From an uncultured Brevundimonas sp. (lineage in GTDB: Bacteria > Pseudomonadota > Alphaproteobacteria > Caulobacterales > Caulobacteraceae), in assembly GCA_946481405.1 (NCBI GenBank), contig CAMLNY010000132.1, positions 1 through 5,350 of the forward strand: 5,350 nt of DNA. The letters run 5' to 3'. Position numbers and translations under genes: made by a program. Position 1 is the stretch's first letter. The number at the start of each line of letters is the position of its first letter. Positions 1 to 5,350 of the stretch are shown here, one piece after another. The notes beneath the pieces are model-generated. The model saw only the letters and a program-made list of their open reading frames with translations, was not told where the DNA came from and did not search any database.

Positions 1-1469
1 CCGCCGACGTGCGGATCGTCGACGGAACCGGCGTGGAAGCCGTGCGCGCCATCAAGGCGCGCGGCCCGGTCGATCGCAGCCTCGTCGTCCTGCTGACCGA
101 CGCGGAGGAACTGAACCTCGACGGCGCCCGGATCTTCTTCTCCGAACACCCCCTGCGCGACCGCATCGGGGCGGTGGTCAATCTGGAGGCCCGGGGCGGC
201 GGCGGCCGCGCCTTCATGTTCGAGACCGGCAGGGGCAACGCCGAGACCGTCCGCCTCTACAGCCGGGCCGCCCGCCACGCCGACGGCGGCGCCTCCTCCA
301 GCTCCCTGGCCGTCTTCGTCTACGAGACCATGCCCAACGGCACCGACTTCACCATCTCGAAGAACCGGGGCATCGGCGGGGTCAACTTCGCCTTCATCGG
401 CCGCCCGTCCCAGTACCACTCGACCACCTCGACCCCCGACGTCCTCGATCAGGGCTCGGTGCAGCACATCGGCTCCCAGGCGCTGGAGGCGACCGACGCC
501 CTGCTGCGCGCCGACGCCCTGCCGGTCGCGGGCCGCAATGTCGTCTACGGCGACTATCTGGGTCTCTTCACCATCGTCCATTCGCTGGAGCTCGGCTGGA
601 CGCTTCTGGCGCTCACCGCCGTCCTCGGCGCCTTCGCCGCCTGGGGCGCACGTCACGCCACGGGCCTGACCGCCGCCGACGTCGGCCGGGGCATGCTCTC
701 CGGCCTCTGGGTCCTCACCATGGGGATCGTGGTGGCGCAGGGGGTCCGCGTCCTCGCCGGCCCACTGTCGGCGCGGGCCGAGTCCGCCGACGTCTACTAC
801 ACCCTGCTGCGCCGCCTGCCGTGGATGGAGGCCGGCACGGGTCTGGCCATGGCCGCCGTCGCCTTAGCCCTGCTGGCGGGGCGTCAGGCTCTGGGGCCCA
901 AACTCCTCGCCGGCGTCATCGCCGCCGCCGTCGGCGCGGTCCTGCTGCTCGGCGGCTTCGACCCCGTCATCCTCGGCGCGGGCGGCCTGGCGCTTGCCCT
1001 CTCCGTCTGGTCCCGGAGCGCGCCCAGGACCGTCTGGGGCGGCTGGCTCGGCCTGATCGCCTTCGTCTTCCTGCTTGGCTGTCTGGTTCAGGGCGCGGCC
1101 CCCGAGGCCTCCCTCATCCTTGTCTGGCCGGGCCTCCTCGCCGCCGCCGCCGCTGCGGCCTCGGCACTCGTCGGCGCCCGTCTGGAAAGCTCGCGCTCCC
1201 TGATCCCGGCCATGATCGCCACCGTGATCGGCGGCGCCTGGATTCTCACCCTGTCGCATCAGGTCTTTCTCGGCGTCGGCATGGACATGCCGGGCCTGCT
1301 CGCCCTGATGACGGTTCTGGGCCTGCTGTTCCTCGCGCCTCTGGCCCCCAGGGCGAAGGGCACCCTCGCCGCCGCGGCCGCCGCCTGTCTGATTCTCGCC
1401 TGCGGCCTGTCCCTGACCGCCCGCTACGCCGAGCCCGCGCTCTCTCCGGCCGAAGGCGGACCCACTTAG
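1..1469 (+). CDS. M28-family metallopeptidase with C-terminal membrane domain (5'-truncated)
   Basis: This is the C-terminal part of a predicted zinc-dependent aminopeptidase-like enzyme; the first complete codon starts at base 3 and the stop is TAG at 1467-1469. The GTG at 9 is almost certainly internal, because the peptidase fold is already under way. Visible M28 motifs are TDAEE, with the general-base and metal-ligand glutamates at 105-110; NLEARG, with a glutamate ligand at 186-188 where many M28 enzymes have Asp; and QYHSTTSTPD, with the last metal-ligand His at 417-419. The first His ligand would lie upstream. From about 565 onward the protein is strongly hydrophobic, with roughly eight or nine membrane segments. 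Glutamate in the NLEARG position plus a multi-spanning tail resembles the ERMP1/Fxna-like branch of M28. That points to an inner-membrane enzyme with the catalytic domain probably on the periplasmic side (inference). The substrate is unknown. The expected bridging-Asp motif near the start is atypical (see findings). Confidence 0.85.
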   Translation, partial: ADVRIVDGTGVEAVRAIKARGPVDRSLVVLLTDAEELNLDGARIFFSEHPLRDRIGAVVNLEARGGGGRAFMFETGRGNAETVRLYSRAARHADGGASSSSLAVFVYETMPNGTDFTISKNRGIGGVNFAFIGRPSQYHSTTSTPDVLDQGSVQHIGSQALEATDALLRADALPVAGRNVVYGDYLGLFTIVHSLELGWTLLALTAVLGAFAAWGARHATGLTAADVGRGMLSGLWVLTMGIVVAQGVRVLAGPLSARAESADVYYTLLRRLPWMEAGTGLAMAAVALALLAGRQALGPKLLAGVIAAAVGAVLLLGGFDPVILGAGGLALALSVWSRSAPRTVWGGWLGLIAFVFLLGCLVQGAAPEASLILVWPGLLAAAAAAASALVGARLESSRSLIPAMIATVIGGAWILTLSHQVFLGVGMDMPGLLALMTVLGLLFLAPLAPRAKGTLAAAAAACLILACGLSLTARYAEPALSPAEGGPT

Positions 1470-1485
1470 GCTTCCGCTAACCCTG

Positions 1486-1516
1486 CGGCTTAAGCCGGCT
1501 TCAAACCGGCTCGGCT
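1486..1516. repeat. Phased CGGCT repeats with overlapping palindromes
   Basis: The 58-bp gap between the peptidase stop and the methyltransferase start holds four copies of CGGCT, at 1486, 1496, 1507 and 1512. It also holds two overlapping perfect palindromes, CGGCTTAAGCCG (1486-1497) and AAGCCGGCTT (1492-1501). AGCCGG (1493-1498) can also pair with CCGGCT (1506-1511) across a 7-nt loop. No T-run follows, so a classical intrinsic terminator is unlikely. An operator or a weak transcript-end hairpin are both possible. Confidence 0.4.
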
Positions 1517-1527
1517 ATCAGGGTCGC

Positions 1528-2220
1528 ATGAACCTGATCCACGCCCTCCAAGACAACACCGATCCCAACTCGCTGGTGTCGCGCTTCCGCCGCGCCCGGG
1601 CGAAGCGGATCGTCGATCTGATCACCCGGATCCACGCCGAGAAGGGATCGGTGAACATCATCGATCTGGGCGGAGAGGCCAACTACTGGACCCTGTTCGA
1701 CCGCACCTTCCTCGAGGCTTCAAAGGTCCGCATCACCCTGGTCAATCCGGGCGGCATCGACGAGGTCGCCGATCCGCGCCTCTTCACCGTCGTCGACGGC
1801 GACGCCTGCGCCCTGCCGCAGTATGCCGACCATGAGTTCGACCTCGTCCACTCCAACTCGGTCATCGAACACGTCGGCGACTGGACCCGCATGGAGGCCT
1901 TCGCCGCCGAATGCCGCCGTCTGGCCCCGCGCTACTACGTACAGACCCCCTATTTCTGGTTCCCGGTGGAGCCGCACTTCTCGGCCCCCTTCTTCCACTG
2001 GCGTTCGGAGCAGAGCCGGGCCAAGTCGCTGCTGAAGCGCCGCCACGGCTTCTCGCAGAAGGCGCCGGATATGGGCGCGGCGATGCGCGACGTCCAGCAC
2101 GCCCGCCTGCTCGACAAGGCCCAGTTCCGCTTCCTCTACCCGGACGCGGCCCATCACGACGAGATCGTGGCCGGCCTGACCAAGTCCCTGATCGCCGTGC
2201 GCGACCCTGCCGTTCACTGA
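1528..2220 (+). CDS. Class I SAM-dependent methyltransferase
   Basis: A 230-residue cytoplasmic protein, the usual size for a single-domain Rossmann-fold methyltransferase. Motif I, the SAM-binding loop after strand 1, is IIDLGGE at about residues 44-50 (Asp46, Gly48, Gly49). After strand 2 comes ITLVNPGG, with Asn73 where many relatives carry an acidic residue that holds the SAM ribose. An acidic DGDA motif follows at residues 90-93. The methyltransferase-11-like signature FDLVHSNSVIEHV lies at about 104-116, with Glu114-His115 characteristic of the group. The C-terminal half contains an aromatic-rich stretch, YYVQTPYFWFPVEPHF, which may form the acceptor pocket. The methyl acceptor cannot be read from sequence or context. 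The ATG at 1528 is preceded by a weak CAGGG ribosome-binding site at 1519-1523. The gene lies 58 bp after the peptidase gene and 80 bp before the lipoprotein gene, on the same strand. Confidence 0.85.
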   Translation: MNLIHALQDNTDPNSLVSRFRRARAKRIVDLITRIHAEKGSVNIIDLGGEANYWTLFDRTFLEASKVRITLVNPGGIDEVADPRLFTVVDGDACALPQYADHEFDLVHSNSVIEHVGDWTRMEAFAAECRRLAPRYYVQTPYFWFPVEPHFSAPFFHWRSEQSRAKSLLKRRHGFSQKAPDMGAAMRDVQHARLLDKAQFRFLYPDAAHHDEIVAGLTKSLIAVRDPAVH

Positions 2221-2229
2221 CGAGCCCTG

Positions 2230-2249
2230 ACGGTGCGCCCCTGCGCCGT
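2230..2249 (+). terminator. Candidate hairpin after the methyltransferase gene
   Basis: ACGGTGCG (2230-2237) can pair with TGCGCCGT (2242-2249) around a CCCC loop. This gives an 8-bp stem with two G-U pairs, ten bases after the TGA stop. There is no downstream T-run, so it may be a weak or factor-assisted terminator, a 3'-end stabilising hairpin, or chance in GC-rich DNA. Confidence 0.3.
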
Positions 2250-2276
2250 TGGCCTCTCCCTGCGGCTCCGCTAGAC
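2249..2276 (+). promoter_or_regulatory. Possible housekeeping promoter for the DUF4344 lipoprotein gene
   Basis: TTGGCC (2249-2254) and GCTAGAC (2270-2276), 15 bp apart, partly resemble the Caulobacter-type housekeeping promoter (TTGAC-like -35, GCTANAWC-like -10). The match is imperfect at the end of the -10 box. Transcription would start about 15-20 bases before the ATG at 2301. The -35 overlaps the end of the hairpin at 2230-2249. Confidence 0.25.
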
Positions 2277-2300
2277 AGCGGTCGTTCGGGGGGAACGCTC

Positions 2301-3131
2301 ATGTCCATGTCGCTCGGGGCGTACGCGCGCCGTTTCACGCTCATCGCGCTCGGCGCCATGACGCTCGCCGCCTGCGAGGACAGCACGACGACCACGACCG
2401 AGACGGCTTCGGCGGCCCGCGCCTCGGGCGAGGATCGCGGCGACTTCAAGGTGCTTCCGGCCGTTCTCGAAGACGACGAATACACCGAACTGGCCGAGCA
2501 GCTGTCGGAAGAGCGCTGGCTCGAGGACATCGCCGACGTCCTGAACGAGAGCCTGAAACTGCCGCGCGACATCGGCATGCGCTTCGCCCAGTGCGGCGAG
2601 AACAACGCCTACTACGTCCCCGACGACCACGAGATTCAGGTCTGTATCGAGATGTTCGAGGGCGAGCGCGAGAACTTCGCCAACTACTATGACGACGAGG
2701 AAGAGATTGAGGAGGCCGTTAACGGCTCCTTCCTCTTCACCGTCTTCCACGAGGTCGGCCACGCCCTGATCGACGTGCTGGAGATTCCCTTCACCGGTCG
2801 CGAGGAAGACGCCGCCGACAGTCTCGCCGCCTGGTGGCTGATCGACGGCGACGACGGCGAGGAATCCGCCATCGCCGGCGCCCTCAGCTTCTACACCGAC
2901 CCCGAGGAGGCCGCCGAGGTCGACGAAAGCGACTTCGAGGATGAACACTCCCTCAGCCAGCAGCGCTACTACACCCTGACCTGCCTCGTTTACGGCTCCG
3001 ACACGGACAAATACGCCAATCTCCTCGAGGAGGAATGGCTGACCGAGGACCGCGCCGAACAGTGCCCGGATGAGTTCCAGCGCCTGACCTCGACCTGGTA
3101 CACCCTGCTGGACGCCCACCTGAAGGAGTAG
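2301..3131 (+). CDS. DUF4344-type putative metallopeptidase lipoprotein
   Basis: A 276-residue predicted lipoprotein. The N-terminus has Arg-Arg (10-11), a hydrophobic stretch and a lipobox LAAC, giving lipidation at Cys25; Glu and Asp follow the Cys. The mature part begins with a Thr/Ser/Ala-rich linker and is very acidic overall. The zinc motif HEVGH lies at residues 150-154 (His150, Glu151, His154). GREEDAAD follows, whose Glu169-x-x-Ala-Asp173 fits the third-ligand pattern ExxAD of gluzincins. Four cysteines (98, 115, 228, 255) in contexts such as CGENNAYY, VCIEMFE, CLVYGSD and QCPDEF match what I recall of the DUF4344 family and could form disulfides. The family is annotated as a putative metallopeptidase of unknown substrate. 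The frame is open back to 1911, but that extension overlaps the methyltransferase out of frame and would bury the signal peptide. A G-rich tract (GGGGGGAA, about 2288-2295) upstream of ATG 2301 can serve as the ribosome-binding site; ATG 2307 is an alternative start. Confidence 0.85.
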   Translation: MSMSLGAYARRFTLIALGAMTLAACEDSTTTTTETASAARASGEDRGDFKVLPAVLEDDEYTELAEQLSEERWLEDIADVLNESLKLPRDIGMRFAQCGENNAYYVPDDHEIQVCIEMFEGERENFANYYDDEEEIEEAVNGSFLFTVFHEVGHALIDVLEIPFTGREEDAADSLAAWWLIDGDDGEESAIAGALSFYTDPEEAAEVDESDFEDEHSLSQQRYYTLTCLVYGSDTDKYANLLEEEWLTEDRAEQCPDEFQRLTSTWYTLLDAHLKE

Positions 3132-3140
3132 GCGTCCAGC
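3107..3140. terminator. Perfect 10-bp inverted repeat between convergent genes
   Basis: GCTGGACGCC (3107-3116) and GGCGTCCAGC (3131-3140) are perfect reverse complements separated by 14 bases. The left arm lies in the last codons of the lipoprotein gene and the right arm begins on the final G of its TAG stop. On the other strand the hairpin starts 10 bases past the stop of the exported-protein gene. Its position at the junction of converging genes suits a bidirectional transcript-end hairpin, although neither side has a T-run. Confidence 0.5.
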
Positions 3141-3150
3141 GCCGGGCGAC

Positions 3151-4125
3151 CTACTGCTGGCTCACGATCGCCCGCACGACGGCCGCGTTGTAGTCGCGGT
3201 AGGCCTGCCGCACGAGGCCCTCCCAGACGGGCAGATCGACCACCACCGCGTCTCCACGCGCCCGCACAACGGCCTGGTAGTTCTCGTCGACCGTGTCCGA
3301 CAGGCCGGCGCCGGCCCGCACCGCCGCCCCGCCCGTGACCACCTGTGCGAAGGGCGTGTCGACGAAGACGTCGGCGCGGGGCGCGAACCCGCCGGGCGTG
3401 CCGACGTTCATGCGGCCCGCCGGCTTCTGGGCTGAGACCCGCGACGTCATCAGGACGCCGAAGCCGACCTGACCGCTGGTCGAGGCCGCGCCGCCGAACA
3501 TCCCGCCCCGCGCCGCCTGCATCCGCACGAAGTCGATCACCAGAGACGGCGCGATCACAACCAGGTCGGCCGAGTTCGGCACGCGGTTGAAGGGCGTCAT
3601 GGCCTGGATCGCGCCGATCTGGTTCAGCTGGCCGCGCATGGTGGCCAGCGGAGCCAGCGCCGGCGCTGCGTCAGGCCCCATCGTCACCCAGCCGCGCCGG
3701 ATGCTGGAGCCGACGGTGATGCCGGGCCCGATGCCGGCCACTTCAAGATTACCCGGCAGTTCCCGAATGCCTGACGCCTGCGTCATGGTCCGTGCCTCCT
3801 CGACCGGGATCAGCGTCAGGCCGGCCGCCGCCATCTGGGTGCGCAAATCCTCGAACGCCTCGTTGGTGAGCCGCCGCATCGTCGCCTGATCGACGCCCTG
3901 CAGCACCATGGCCAGCCGCGCGCGCGAGCCGATCGACATGACCGAGGTCGCCTGCTGCGAGGTGACGAAGTTCATGTGATAGGTCGGGATCAGGAACCGC
4001 TGCCCGCGCACGAGACCCCTGTGCTGCCCCGTCATCTGGATGTTGAACGTCTGGGCCGCCGCCGCCATCGGCGCCGTAACCGCCATGGCCATCGCCATGA
4101 CCGCGATGAGAATCCTTGATTTCAT
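3151..4125 (-). CDS. Exported protein of unknown function
   Basis: A 324-residue protein that I do not recognise. Residues 1-24 form a classical Sec signal peptide: Lys2 and Arg4, a Met/Ala-rich hydrophobic core, then an AAAA|Q site with probable cleavage after Ala24. There is no lipobox and no cysteine anywhere, so a soluble periplasmic or secreted protein is likely. Around residues 76-105 is an amphipathic helical stretch with EAFEDLRTQMAAAGLTLIP, which resembles the helix-strand units of small alpha/beta domains. The middle and C-terminal parts are Gly/Ala-rich with alternating hydrophobic strands, ending in a helical tail, WEGLVRQAYRDYNAAVVRAI. No catalytic motif is evident. The frame is open up to 4233, but ATG at 4123-4125 is chosen because a strong GGAGG lies 8 bases upstream and the signal peptide starts there. 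The gene converges with the lipoprotein gene (19-bp gap) and diverges from recA. Confidence 0.8.
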   Translation of the reverse strand: MKSRILIAVMAMAMAVTAPMAAAAQTFNIQMTGQHRGLVRGQRFLIPTYHMNFVTSQQATSVMSIGSRARLAMVLQGVDQATMRRLTNEAFEDLRTQMAAAGLTLIPVEEARTMTQASGIRELPGNLEVAGIGPGITVGSSIRRGWVTMGPDAAPALAPLATMRGQLNQIGAIQAMTPFNRVPNSADLVVIAPSLVIDFVRMQAARGGMFGGAASTSGQVGFGVLMTSRVSAQKPAGRMNVGTPGGFAPRADVFVDTPFAQVVTGGAAVRAGAGLSDTVDENYQAVVRARGDAVVVDLPVWEGLVRQAYRDYNAAVVRAIVSQQ

Positions 4126-4133
4126 TCTCGTTT

Positions 4134-4140
4134 CCTCCCT
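4134..4140 (-). promoter_or_regulatory. Ribosome-binding site fixing the exported-protein start
   Basis: On the minus strand this reads AGGGAGG, with GGAGG ending 8 bases before the ATG at 4125. It is the strongest Shine-Dalgarno match in the window and argues against the in-frame upstream ATG at 4233. I could not find a convincing -35/-10 pair for this gene in the divergent region. Confidence 0.7.
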
Positions 4141-4227
4141 CTGATAACCTGGGTATCCAAAAATGTGCGTTCCTGCAACGAGGGTGGGGTGCGACAGATC
4201 CGGACGCATCATCAAAACAGATGAAGA

Positions 4228-4242
4228 GAACATATTGGCAAC
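4228..4242 (+). promoter_or_regulatory. Candidate LexA (SOS) box upstream of recA
   Basis: GAACATATTGGCAAC fits the alphaproteobacterial LexA operator GAAC-N7-GAAC (GTTC-N7-GTTC on the other strand) with one mismatch, a C for G in the second half-site. A further GAAC lies at 4245-4248, but at the wrong spacing. The site overlaps the proposed recA -35 element, where a repressor would block RNA polymerase. SOS control of recA by this motif is established in alphaproteobacteria; occupancy of this imperfect copy is inferred. Confidence 0.45.
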
Positions 4243-4264
4243 CGGAACAAACCATGCACATAGT
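4235..4264 (+). promoter_or_regulatory. Candidate recA promoter
   Basis: TTGGCA (4235-4240) matches the -35 consensus TTGACA at five of six positions. CATAGT (4259-4264) matches TATAAT at four of six, with an 18-bp spacer. The start of transcription would be near 4271, leaving a leader of roughly 85 bases before the recA start. The whole 4126-4356 gap contains no plausible gene. Confidence 0.4.
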
Positions 4265-4309
4265 CCGGCTCACAGGGAGCGGGTCACGGTCACCGGACCG
4301 AAGGCGGGC

Positions 4310-4349
4310 CTCTCCCAAGGGTCTCAACGGGAATCATGGCAAGGGAGAG
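4310..4349 (+). promoter_or_regulatory. recA ribosome-binding site with complementary upstream segment
   Basis: The recA Shine-Dalgarno core AGGGAG (4342-4347) ends 9 bases before the GTG at 4357 and supports that start. CTCTCCC (4310-4316) is perfectly complementary to GGGAGAG (4343-4349), so the mRNA could fold to hide the ribosome-binding site. The CTCCC at 4312-4316 could instead pair with GGGAG at 4275-4279. The ribosome-binding site is well supported; the switch-like folding is speculative. Confidence 0.5.
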
Positions 4350-4356
4350 TGGTAAG

Positions 4357-5350
4357 GTGGCATCGCAGGCGGCATTGAAATTGGTCGGCAAGGAAGACGG
4401 CGACAAGCAGCGGGCCCTGGAGGCGGCGATCGCCCAGATCGACCGCGCGTTCGGCAAGGGCTCGGTCATGAAGCTCGGCAAGAACGGCGTGGCCGAGGTG
4501 ATCCCCTCGGTCTCGACCGGCTCGCTGGGTCTGGATATGGCGCTCGGCATCGGCGGACTGCCGCGCGGCCGGGTGATCGAGGTTTTCGGGCCTGAATCCT
4601 CAGGCAAGACGACGCTGGCCCTGCATACGGTGGCCGAGATCCAGAAGGCCGGCGGCGTGGCGGCCTTCGTCGACGCCGAACATGCGCTCGACCCGACCTA
4701 CGCCCAGAAGCTGGGCGTCAATCTGGACGACCTTCTGGTGTCCCAGCCGGATCACGGCGAACAGGCGCTGGAGATCGTCGACACACTGGTGCGTTCGGGC
4801 GCCGTCGACATCGTCGTGGTCGACTCCGTCGCGGCGCTTACGCCCCGCGCCGAGATCGAGGGCGAGATGGGAGACAGCCTGCCGGGTCTTCAGGCCCGCC
4901 TGATGTCCCAGGCCCTGCGCAAGCTGACGGGTTCGATCAACAAGACCCAGTGCATCGTCCTGTTCATCAACCAGATCCGTCACAAGATCGGCGTCATGTA
5001 CGGCTCGCCCGAGACGACCACGGGCGGCAATGCGCTGAAGTTCTATGCCTCGGTCCGCCTCGACATCCGCCGCACTGGCGCGATCAAGGACCGCGACGAG
5101 GTCACGGGCAACACGACCCGGGTCAAGGTGGTCAAGAACAAGGTCGCCCCGCCGTTCCGCGAAGTCATCTTCGACATCATGTACGGCGAGGGCATCTCCA
5201 AGCTGGGCGAGATCATCGACCTTGGCGTCAAGGCCGGCGTGATCGAGAAGTCGGGCAGCTGGTTCTCCTACGACTCGACCCGCATCGGTCAGGGCCGCGA
5301 GAACGTCCGCGCCTTCCTCAAGGCCAACCCGGACATGGCCGATGCAATCG
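4357..5350 (+). CDS. recA: RecA recombinase (3'-truncated)
   Basis: This is the cytoplasmic DNA-dependent ATPase that forms filaments on single-stranded DNA, drives strand exchange and stimulates LexA self-cleavage. The window holds 331 complete codons; only the acidic C-terminal tail should be missing. Key residues sit about 12 later than in E. coli: Walker [10 protein letters not shown] at 78-86 (Lys84); catalytic Glu108 in DAEHALDP; Walker B IVVVDS with Asp156; loop L1 EIEGEMGD; and loop L2 region [37 protein letters not shown]. All look intact. GTG 4357 gives [13 protein letters not shown], matching Caulobacterales RecA as I recall it and preceded by a well-placed Shine-Dalgarno. An in-frame ATG at 4336 would add MARESGK but has only a GGGA placed very close to it. 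SOS regulation is likely from the upstream box. The gene diverges from the exported-protein gene. Confidence 0.97.
   Translation, partial: MASQAALKLVGKEDGDKQRALEAAIAQIDRAFGKGSVMKLGKNGVAEVIPSVSTGSLGLDMALGIGGLPRGRVIEVFGPESSGKTTLALHTVAEIQKAGGVAAFVDAEHALDPTYAQKLGVNLDDLLVSQPDHGEQALEIVDTLVRSGAVDIVVVDSVAALTPRAEIEGEMGDSLPGLQARLMSQALRKLTGSINKTQCIVLFINQIRHKIGVMYGSPETTTGGNALKFYASVRLDIRRTGAIKDRDEVTGNTTRVKVVKNKVAPPFREVIFDIMYGEGISKLGEIIDLGVKAGVIEKSGSWFSYDSTRIGQGRENVRAFLKANPDMADAI

Noticed and set aside
821..1480. Plus-strand 219-residue frame inside the peptidase membrane domain
   Set aside because: It is Arg/Pro/Gly-rich, typical of a shifted reading of GC-rich DNA, while the overlapping frame encodes membrane helices.
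1911..2300. Upstream extension of the lipoprotein reading frame
   Set aside because: It overlaps the methyltransferase out of frame, is Pro/Arg-rich as expected of an off-frame GC-rich translation, and would bury the signal peptide.
1862..2605. Minus-strand 247-residue open frame spanning two plus-strand genes
   Set aside because: It is Arg/Ser/Pro-rich with no motif and crosses two well-supported genes and their gap.
2271..3119. Minus-strand 282-residue open frame opposite the lipoprotein gene
   Set aside because: It mirrors the GC-rich codon pattern of the real gene, shows no recognisable motif, and the plus strand encodes a lipobox and HExxH.
4169..4183. GTTC at 4169 as a LexA half-site
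   Set aside because: The partner position seven bases on reads GAGG, which does not match the consensus.
4126..4233. Upstream extension of the exported protein to the ATG at 4233
   Set aside because: A strong GGAGG and a clean signal peptide both point to ATG 4125, and the extension would run through the likely regulatory region.
4228..4248. GAAC pair at 4228 and 4245 as the LexA operator
   Set aside because: The half-sites are separated by 13 bases, not 7; the imperfect GAAC-N7-CAAC at 4228-4242 fits the known spacing better.
4116..4378. Small plus-strand open frames in the exported protein-recA gap
   Set aside because: They have no good ribosome-binding site or recognisable composition, overlap the recA control region and run out of frame into recA.

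Overview
The window looks like a stretch of alphaproteobacterial chromosome with high GC content and G/C-rich third codon positions. The RecA N-terminus ([19 protein letters not shown]) closely resembles RecA from Caulobacterales, so a Caulobacter/Brevundimonas-type organism is the best guess. That placement comes from recalled sequence similarity, not a search.

Layout from left to right: (1) the 3' part of a plus-strand gene for an M28-family metallopeptidase with a long multi-spanning membrane C-terminus, cut by the window start; (2) a 58-bp gap with phased CGGCT repeats and palindromes; (3) a plus-strand class I SAM-dependent methyltransferase of 230 residues; (4) an 80-bp gap with a hairpin and a possible promoter; (5) a plus-strand lipoprotein of the DUF4344 putative metallopeptidase family, 276 residues; (6) a 10-bp perfect inverted repeat at the convergent gene ends, overlapping the stop codon of the lipoprotein gene; (7) a minus-strand gene for an unrecognised exported protein of 324 residues; (8) a 231-bp divergent intergenic region, more AT-rich than its surroundings, with a candidate recA promoter, a degenerate LexA-type box and a possible Shine-Dalgarno-sequestering leader; (9) recA on the plus strand, cut by the window end after 331 codons.

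The genes do not form an evident pathway. Three of the five act at or beyond the inner membrane (membrane-anchored peptidase, lipoprotein peptidase, exported protein), while the methyltransferase and RecA are cytoplasmic. The first three genes share a strand but have gaps of 58 and 80 bp, so one operon is possible but not shown. I found no tRNA, rRNA, CRISPR array, insertion sequence, attachment site or origin. I also found no convincing new multi-gene system. The items most worth a second look are the recA control region, the convergent inverted repeat and the two poorly characterised envelope proteins.
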